Source: Microcaldota archaeon (GTDB lineage: Archaea > Micrarchaeota > Micrarchaeia > Micrarchaeales > CABMGC01). From it: a DNA stretch of 58,944 nucleotides. Positions 54,275 through 58,944 of this stretch are shown one piece after another. The stretch lies in NCBI GenBank assembly GCA_021852055.1, contig JAJZOD010000006.1, positions 1-58,944 of the forward strand, given 5' to 3'. Position 1 is the first letter of the stretch. Each line of letters opens with the position of its first letter. The position numbers were made by a program, and so were the translations under genes. The notes beneath the pieces were generated by a model, which worked only from the letters and a program-made list of their open reading frames with translations, made no database searches and was not told where the DNA came from.

Positions 54275-55924
54275 ATGCCCAACATTACCTTAGAAACAAA
54301 GTATCTCAATGACCTTGTAGGGGGAAACATAAGCATTGATAAGCTGTCAGAGCAGTTGTATAAATTGGGATTTGAGGTAGAGCATGCAGATGCAAATGAG
54401 ATAAAGATAGAGGTGACTGCCAACCGACCGGATCTGCTTGGCGCAGTTGGAATGGCGCGAGCCCTGCGCTATTTTATGCACCGGCAGACAAGCTTCATAC
54501 ACAAGCTGAAATCTAATGAACCAGAGCTGAGAATAGAGGTAGACAAGAGCACAAAAACCTATCGGCCTTTTATATCCGGACTTGTTGTCCATGACATAAA
54601 ACTTAGCGACTCTGCGCTGTCTGACCTGTTCAATTTTATGGATAAGTTCTGCGACACATTCGGCAGGCAGAGGAGAAAGCTCGCCATAGGGGTTCACAAC
54701 CTCGACGCGATAAAAGGCGGCCTTAAATATTCAATAGCCAAAGACGAGCAGATGCTTGCACTCCACGAGAATGAGTCCATGAAGTACAGCGATCTGATGG
54801 AAAAGAACGAGAAGGGCGTCAAGTACTCCGACAGCATAGATGCAAGCAAGGGATACCCTGTTCTGAAGGACAGCATCGGTACCCTTGCCCTCATACCAAT
54901 AATAAACTCCGAAAGGACAAAGATCACAAGTGCCACAAGGAATCTTTTTATTGACATAACCGGAACCTCTGAGTACTTAGTAAGCAAAACAGCCGACATG
55001 CTGGCGAGCATATTCATCGAGCTCGACGGCAAGCCAAGCGGCGTTGAGGTAAATTACTCTGGCGCAGAGCCTAAGTTCTATCCCCAGATGTCGCATCAGG
55101 AGTTCATGCTGCGGCTGAGCGAAATCGAGGATGAGATAGGCGTAGAAATAGGCTTCAACAATGTGCTGTCACTTGCCAATAAGATGGGCTATGAGGCGTC
55201 TTTCATAAACAAAAAAATCCATTTCAGGGTGCCGGAGTACAGGCTTGATGTGATAAATGAGCAGGACATTATAGAAGACATAGCGATTGCTTACGGCTAC
55301 GACTACATAAATCCGAAGCCTTTGCCGTCTAATGCGGCAGGCATGCTCGAAGAAAAAGATGCGCTTTTTGAAAGGATCTCATACGCGCTTGTAGGCATGG
55401 GATTCAGCGAGTCTATGAACTCGTACCTTACCAATAACTCAACTAACTTCGACAAGATGAACCGCAAGCGCAACATATCCGGGACAGTTGCAGTAAAAGA
55501 TGCAAAATCATCAAATATAGAGATACTGCGCACATCCCTCCTTCCGTCCCTCATGAATAGCCTGTCGCTTTCAAAGCACGAAAAAATGCCACAGCGGATA
55601 TTTGAACTTGACATGGCATTCTCGGTAAAGGATAAAACGCCTGTCGAATCCTACCATATTGCTGCCGTATCTATTGACTCTGAATCAAACTTCAACTACT
55701 CCAAATCAGTTGTATCTGCGTTGTTCTCTGCAATAGGGTTAGAGCTTAATGTGGCAGAGCATGAAGATGGCAGCTTTATACCCGGCAGATGCGCAGCCAT
55801 AATAATAAACGGCAAGACAGCCGGAATATTCGGCGAGGTACATCCGAAGGTCCTGCGCAACTTCAGCATAGAAGAACCTGTTGTTGCATTTGAAATCGAT
55901 CTAAACAGCGTCAAATTAATCTAA
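54275..55924 (+). CDS. pheT: Phenylalanyl-tRNA synthetase beta subunit
   Basis: 549-aa non-catalytic subunit of archaeal/eukaryal length. It has the start NITLETKYLNDLVGGN, EVTANRPDLLGAVGMARALRYF, the B5 domain region YRLDVINEQDIIEDIAIAYGYDYI and a class II-like fold after it. Forms alpha2beta2 with PheS. Confidence 0.96.
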   Translation: MPNITLETKYLNDLVGGNISIDKLSEQLYKLGFEVEHADANEIKIEVTANRPDLLGAVGMARALRYFMHRQTSFIHKLKSNEPELRIEVDKSTKTYRPFISGLVVHDIKLSDSALSDLFNFMDKFCDTFGRQRRKLAIGVHNLDAIKGGLKYSIAKDEQMLALHENESMKYSDLMEKNEKGVKYSDSIDASKGYPVLKDSIGTLALIPIINSERTKITSATRNLFIDITGTSEYLVSKTADMLASIFIELDGKPSGVEVNYSGAEPKFYPQMSHQEFMLRLSEIEDEIGVEIGFNNVLSLANKMGYEASFINKKIHFRVPEYRLDVINEQDIIEDIAIAYGYDYINPKPLPSNAAGMLEEKDALFERISYALVGMGFSESMNSYLTNNSTNFDKMNRKRNISGTVAVKDAKSSNIEILRTSLLPSLMNSLSLSKHEKMPQRIFELDMAFSVKDKTPVESYHIAAVSIDSESNFNYSKSVVSALFSAIGLELNVAEHEDGSFIPGRCAAIIINGKTAGIFGEVHPKVLRNFSIEEPVVAFEIDLNSVKLI

Positions 55925-55952
55925 TTGGGCAGCAGCTGCATGTTTCAACCAA

Positions 55953-57176
55953 TCAAGACAGCTTCCTGCCAAGTATTATCTCCATGTCATCTTCATACAG
56001 GTTAAACTGCATTGAAATTATCTCTTTGGTCCTTTCCACGCCTTCTCTTTTTATTGAACCCTCTATTGCTGTCTTAAGCATCGGCATGTAATTGTGTATT
56101 ATGTACTTTTTATTGGTATGCAAAATCGGCGCCAAGCGTTCAGCTATGCTGTTCATCGCATTCCTGTCTTTCTTCGAGGAGCTTAAGTAGCGGATGTTTG
56201 ACGGGAAGTCATACTGTTTAAGCATTGTAACCCTGCCACTGTTCGACATTGAAACCCCCGAGGATGCAAGTATGCTTGCATATCTATAATAGCCGTAATA
56301 GCTTTTTCTGCCGGCCTTTTCGTAAAACAGACTGGCCTTTGAAAGATTTTGGTAGGCATTGCTTATATCGCTCCTGATCGGATACCTTTTCGGTATGTTC
56401 TCGTCAATCCAGTTGATAAGCATCCCGATGTCTATGTCGCTTTTAGCCACTGCATTTCTAGGCCTGTTGAAGTCTCCAGATGTGAATATCCTGTCAAGGA
56501 CTCCAAAAACCTCAATCTTCCTGTCGCGCATGCCCAGACTCTCCAGCAGCGACGCATCGGCTCCGAGCATGGCCTCAAGATCGTTTATTGCACCGCGGAT
56601 GTCTCCGTCGCTCCTTCTCGCTATCTCCTGCACCACATCCTTTGATATTTCGGTGTTCTCCCCTTTAACTATCTTCTCAAGAAGTTTTATTATTTCAGAT
56701 GAAGTTGCCTTCTTGAACTCCACCTTGTCCACTGCATTCCTCAGGAAGCTTATCTTCTGGTCCCAGAAGTCTGTTGCAGTAAATACTATCGGCTGCCTGG
56801 ATTCCCTAATGAGCTGGCTTATCACGCTTTCGGCTCCTGCGTCGAACTTCTTCGACAGTTCGTCTACCTCATCAAGGAATATCATTATATTCCTGCTGAA
56901 AAGGCCCCTGCTTCTCGCAGCAGGCAAAAGCACCTTCTTCAATGTTTCAGTGTTCCTATAATCTCCTGAATTAAGCTCCAGAAGTTCAAATCCATTGCCG
57001 TAGGCAAGTGCATGTGCTGCAGATGTCTTGCCTGTGCCTGTCGCGCCAAATATCATCACGGGCTTTGTGCGCTCCCCTTTATGTATTTTAATGGCAAACT
57101 CTTCGAGGCGTTTCACAGCGCTGTAGTTGCCTATAATGCCGTTCAGTGTTGTTGGAGCATACTTGTCAGACAGCAA
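55953..57176 (-). CDS. rfcL: Replication factor C large subunit
   Basis: 407-aa AAA+ clamp-loader subunit that opens the PCNA ring. Walker A GATGTGKTSAAHAL, Walker B IMIFLDEVDELSKK, the Arg/sensor segments ARRSDGDIRGAINDLEAM and a helical collar domain are seen. No clear PIP box is evident at the C-terminus. Start is TTG after a bidirectional ATATAAAT region shared with the glycosyltransferase gene. It converges on pheT. Confidence 0.93.
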   Translation of the reverse strand: MLSDKYAPTTLNGIIGNYSAVKRLEEFAIKIHKGERTKPVMIFGATGTGKTSAAHALAYGNGFELLELNSGDYRNTETLKKVLLPAARSRGLFSRNIMIFLDEVDELSKKFDAGAESVISQLIRESRQPIVFTATDFWDQKISFLRNAVDKVEFKKATSSEIIKLLEKIVKGENTEISKDVVQEIARRSDGDIRGAINDLEAMLGADASLLESLGMRDRKIEVFGVLDRIFTSGDFNRPRNAVAKSDIDIGMLINWIDENIPKRYPIRSDISNAYQNLSKASLFYEKAGRKSYYGYYRYASILASSGVSMSNSGRVTMLKQYDFPSNIRYLSSSKKDRNAMNSIAERLAPILHTNKKYIIHNYMPMLKTAIEGSIKREGVERTKEIISMQFNLYEDDMEIILGRKLS

Positions 57177-57255
57177 GAAACCACATTATAAATATTCTAA
57201 TAAAGGGATATAAATCTGCTAGTGCAAGATAATGCAGAGATGTAGCGGTGTAGTA

Positions 57256-57960
57256 ATGCCTAAAATAAGCGTCATAATACCATCGTACAACGAGGAGAAA
57301 TACCTAAATTATCCTCTAAATGCGCTTCATAAACAAACATTCAAGGACTTCGAGATCATAGTTGTAGATGGCAACAGCAGTGACAAAACGCGCGATATTG
57401 CAAAGAAGCATGGCGCACGTATCATAATAGAAAAAAGGAAGGGCATAGGCCTTGCAAGAAATACCGGCGCAAAAAAAGCAAGGGGCAGCATCCTGTTTTT
57501 TACCAATGCAGACACTGCGCCTTCTCCAGATGTGCTTAACATATACAACGAGATGTTTAAAGACAATGCCGTGGTCGCAGCTACTGGCCCAATGGTGCCA
57601 CTCGAGAAGACAACGCACTTTATACAGTTCGGGTACAAATTTGCTTCTGTATCCCTGGCAAAATTCTCATTTAAACTGGGCATGCCTGCTATGTCCGGCT
57701 CAAATATTGCAGTAAGGAAAGCATCATTTGAGAAAGCCGGAGGTTTTAATGAATTGCTTGAAACCTACGAAGATATAGATCTTATAGCGCGTGTCAAGCG
57801 GCTCGGCTCTGTTGTCTATGCCGATGATGCGGTAGTGGCAACAAGTACAAGGCGCATAGAGGCATGGGGTGTAAGAAAATACATACTCTTTAATGCAGGC
57901 AATGTGCTGCGTTATAATCTCTCAAAGCGGTCAAAAAAGAACTATGAGCCCATACGCTAA
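57256..57960 (+). CDS. Family 2 glycosyltransferase
   Basis: 234-aa GT-A fold enzyme. ISVIIPSYNEEKYLNYPLNAL and FEIIVVDGNSSDKT are the nucleotide-sugar-binding N-terminus, FTNADTAPS the DxD-like motif, AMSGSNIAVRKASFEKAGGFNE and ETYEDIDLIARVK the acceptor/catalytic ED region. It may glycosylate surface proteins, of which the next gene is one. ATG at 57256 follows a GGTG site; an ATG at 57232 is in frame and closer to the TATA box. Confidence 0.88.
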   Translation: MPKISVIIPSYNEEKYLNYPLNALHKQTFKDFEIIVVDGNSSDKTRDIAKKHGARIIIEKRKGIGLARNTGAKKARGSILFFTNADTAPSPDVLNIYNEMFKDNAVVAATGPMVPLEKTTHFIQFGYKFASVSLAKFSFKLGMPAMSGSNIAVRKASFEKAGGFNELLETYEDIDLIARVKRLGSVVYADDAVVATSTRRIEAWGVRKYILFNAGNVLRYNLSKRSKKNYEPIR

Positions 57961-58162
57961 GGCACTAAGTATCCCTATCTGTGTATCTGCAAGTATATGC
58001 AATATCTTCAATTCTTATTTTCTTGCATTCTCGGCCATCTCCTTAGTTATTGAGGATACTTTCCGAAATTGACGAGGCAATTGAATGTAAATGTCAAATC
58101 CCTGCGACATTTTTACCAAAACTTATTTAAACTACCATATGTATTAGTTATCTGGTGCAGTT

Positions 58163-58944
58163 TTGAGAAGCCAACGGTTGCAATCAGCAATGGAGTTCTT
58201 GTCGCAGTATGCTGCGGCTATACTAATACTCATAGCTGCGGTTATTGCCGTTTACATGTTTGCTGTGCCTTTGAAGCCATCTACATACAGTCCATCCTAC
58301 TGCTACATAACTCCAAATCTGTACTGCTATCAGATGTTAATAACAACAAATTCAGTTGCAACAGACATTGAAATTGCGTTTACTAACAACATTGGCAGTT
58401 CCATATATATGCCGGGTGATCCTGCATTCTATGCTTCAATATCATCTGGCAGCAAATATATTGCAGGGCAGTGCAATACAACAGCAACAGGCAACATACT
58501 CAAGGCAGGTGCATCTGCAACATGTGCTGTGTCAATAAAGGGCCTATCCGTAACTCCCGGTTCAGAGCTGCAACCTACATTTTACTTACAATATTTCGAG
58601 TGCAATGATCCTTCCTGCAGCAACTACGCATCTCTGCCTTTAATAAATACATCGGGCTCTGCTGTTGCTTACGCTACGCCTTACGCTACGCCTATATCAA
58701 CAAGCACAACCTCAACAACGTCATCAACATCTACCTCCTCAAGCACAACCTCAACAACGTCATCAACATCTACCTCCTCAAGCACAACCTCAACAACGTC
58801 ATCAACATCTACCTCCTCAAGCACAACCTCAACAACGTCATCAACATCTACCTCCTCAAGCACAACCTCAACAACGTCATCAACATCTACCTCCTCAAGC
58901 ACAACCTCAACAACGTCATCAACATCTACCTCCTCAAGCACAAC
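58163..58944 (+). CDS. Secreted pilin-like protein with Ser/Thr-rich tandem repeats (partial)
   Basis: Runs off the window end. RSQRLQSAMEFLSQYAAAIL followed by a hydrophobic helix is an archaeal class III (type IV pilin-like) signal peptide, so the protein is probably processed and assembled or anchored on the cell surface. The body has N-x-S/T sequons and cysteine pairs, then from about 58690 a Ser/Thr tract of repeated 13-residue units. The start is a TTG with a GGTG site five bases upstream and ttatttaaac as TATA about 35 bp before; an internal ATG is at 58190. Function unknown; adhesion or surface coat likely. Confidence 0.7.
   Translation, partial: MRSQRLQSAMEFLSQYAAAILILIAAVIAVYMFAVPLKPSTYSPSYCYITPNLYCYQMLITTNSVATDIEIAFTNNIGSSIYMPGDPAFYASISSGSKYIAGQCNTTATGNILKAGASATCAVSIKGLSVTPGSELQPTFYLQYFECNDPSCSNYASLPLINTSGSAVAYATPYATPISTSTTSTTSSTSTSSSTTSTTSSTSTSSSTTSTTSSTSTSSSTTSTTSSTSTSSSTTSTTSSTSTSSSTTSTTSSTSTSSST
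58702..58944 (+). repeat. 39-bp perfect tandem repeat encoding a 13-residue Ser/Thr unit
   Basis: Six identical 39-bp copies begin at 58702, 58741, 58780, 58819, 58858 and 58897, with nine bases of a seventh at the window edge. In frame they give STTSTTSSTSTSS-type units, typical of O-glycosylated stalks. Exact identity means recent expansion or ongoing homogenisation. Confidence 0.95.

Noticed and set aside
58681-58941. 86-aa minus-strand frame of repeating DVDDVVEVVLEE units
   Set aside because: It is the antisense reading of the 39-bp tandem repeat of the pilin-like gene; the plus frame has a signal peptide and good context.
58702-58944. CRISPR array
   Set aside because: The repeats are head-to-tail with no spacers, and they encode a protein stalk.
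1-58944. rRNA genes, replication origin, prophage or defence island
   Set aside because: No rRNA motif, no Orc1/Cdc6 or origin-box cluster and no phage or Cas genes were seen; only transposase remnants and one toxin-antitoxin pair are present.

Overview
This window is archaeal chromosome. Markers seen in the sequence: CDP-archaeol synthase, an archaeal/eukaryal-type GlyRS, an archaeal AlaRS, a Nop5-like protein, RFC large subunit, a primase large-subunit homologue, archaeal UMP kinase, a Hef-type helicase, a Fap7-type adenylate kinase, three tRNA genes with introns, and TATA boxes about 25 nt before many start codons (leaderless transcription). Compact genes, overlapping operons, bacterial-type AspRS with GatCAB, a complex I core and the DUF929/VKOR pair suggest a DPANN-like lineage such as Micrarchaeota (ARMAN group). 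That placement is inference; there is no rRNA here.

Layout. 0.2-14.3 kb: Nudix-Rossmann fusion, tRNA-Gly, SIMPL protein, RdgB, ABC exporter pair, NAD(P)HX dehydratase, tRNA-Phe, Hef-like helicase, a disulfide-forming pair (VKOR + DUF929), an ankyrin-like protein, DUF2079 protein, then an accessory patch (IS630 remnant, MazF-like toxin-antitoxin, tRNA-Thr). 14.3-23 kb: SpeD-like protein without its catalytic residues, alaS, carS, Nop5-like protein, glyS, OGG1-like glycosylase and translin. 23-32 kb: membrane-anchored protein, a decayed transposase, asparaginase-like gene, gatCAB, a hypothetical gene, aspS. 32-35.8 kb: two tandem beta-carbonic-anhydrase-like genes, an intergenic region with two RNA-like structures, pyrH and an OB-fold protein.

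35.8-44.9 kb is a complex I operon (M-A-B-C-D-H-I-J-K-L-N) with no NADH-oxidising subunits. 45-51 kb holds small hypothetical genes, primase large subunit with a tiny zinc protein, Fap7 kinase, an MDR dehydrogenase, a CPBP protease and a UbiE/MenG methyltransferase. An identical 16-bp IS200/IS605-end-like sequence lies in opposite orientations at both edges of this block. 51-52.7 kb has a polyprenyl diphosphate synthase and a UbiA/MenA prenyltransferase, which with UbiE/MenG could make the quinone used by complex I. 52.8-58.9 kb: pheST, rfcL, a glycosyltransferase and a secreted pilin-like protein with a Ser/Thr-rich 39-bp tandem repeat that runs off the window.

The features most worth a second look are the tandem carbonic-anhydrase-like pair, the SpeD-like protein lacking its pyruvoyl serine, the primase subunit and Nop5 homologue with altered domain make-up, the structured RNA-like elements at 34.06-34.28 kb, and the Nudix-Rossmann fusion.
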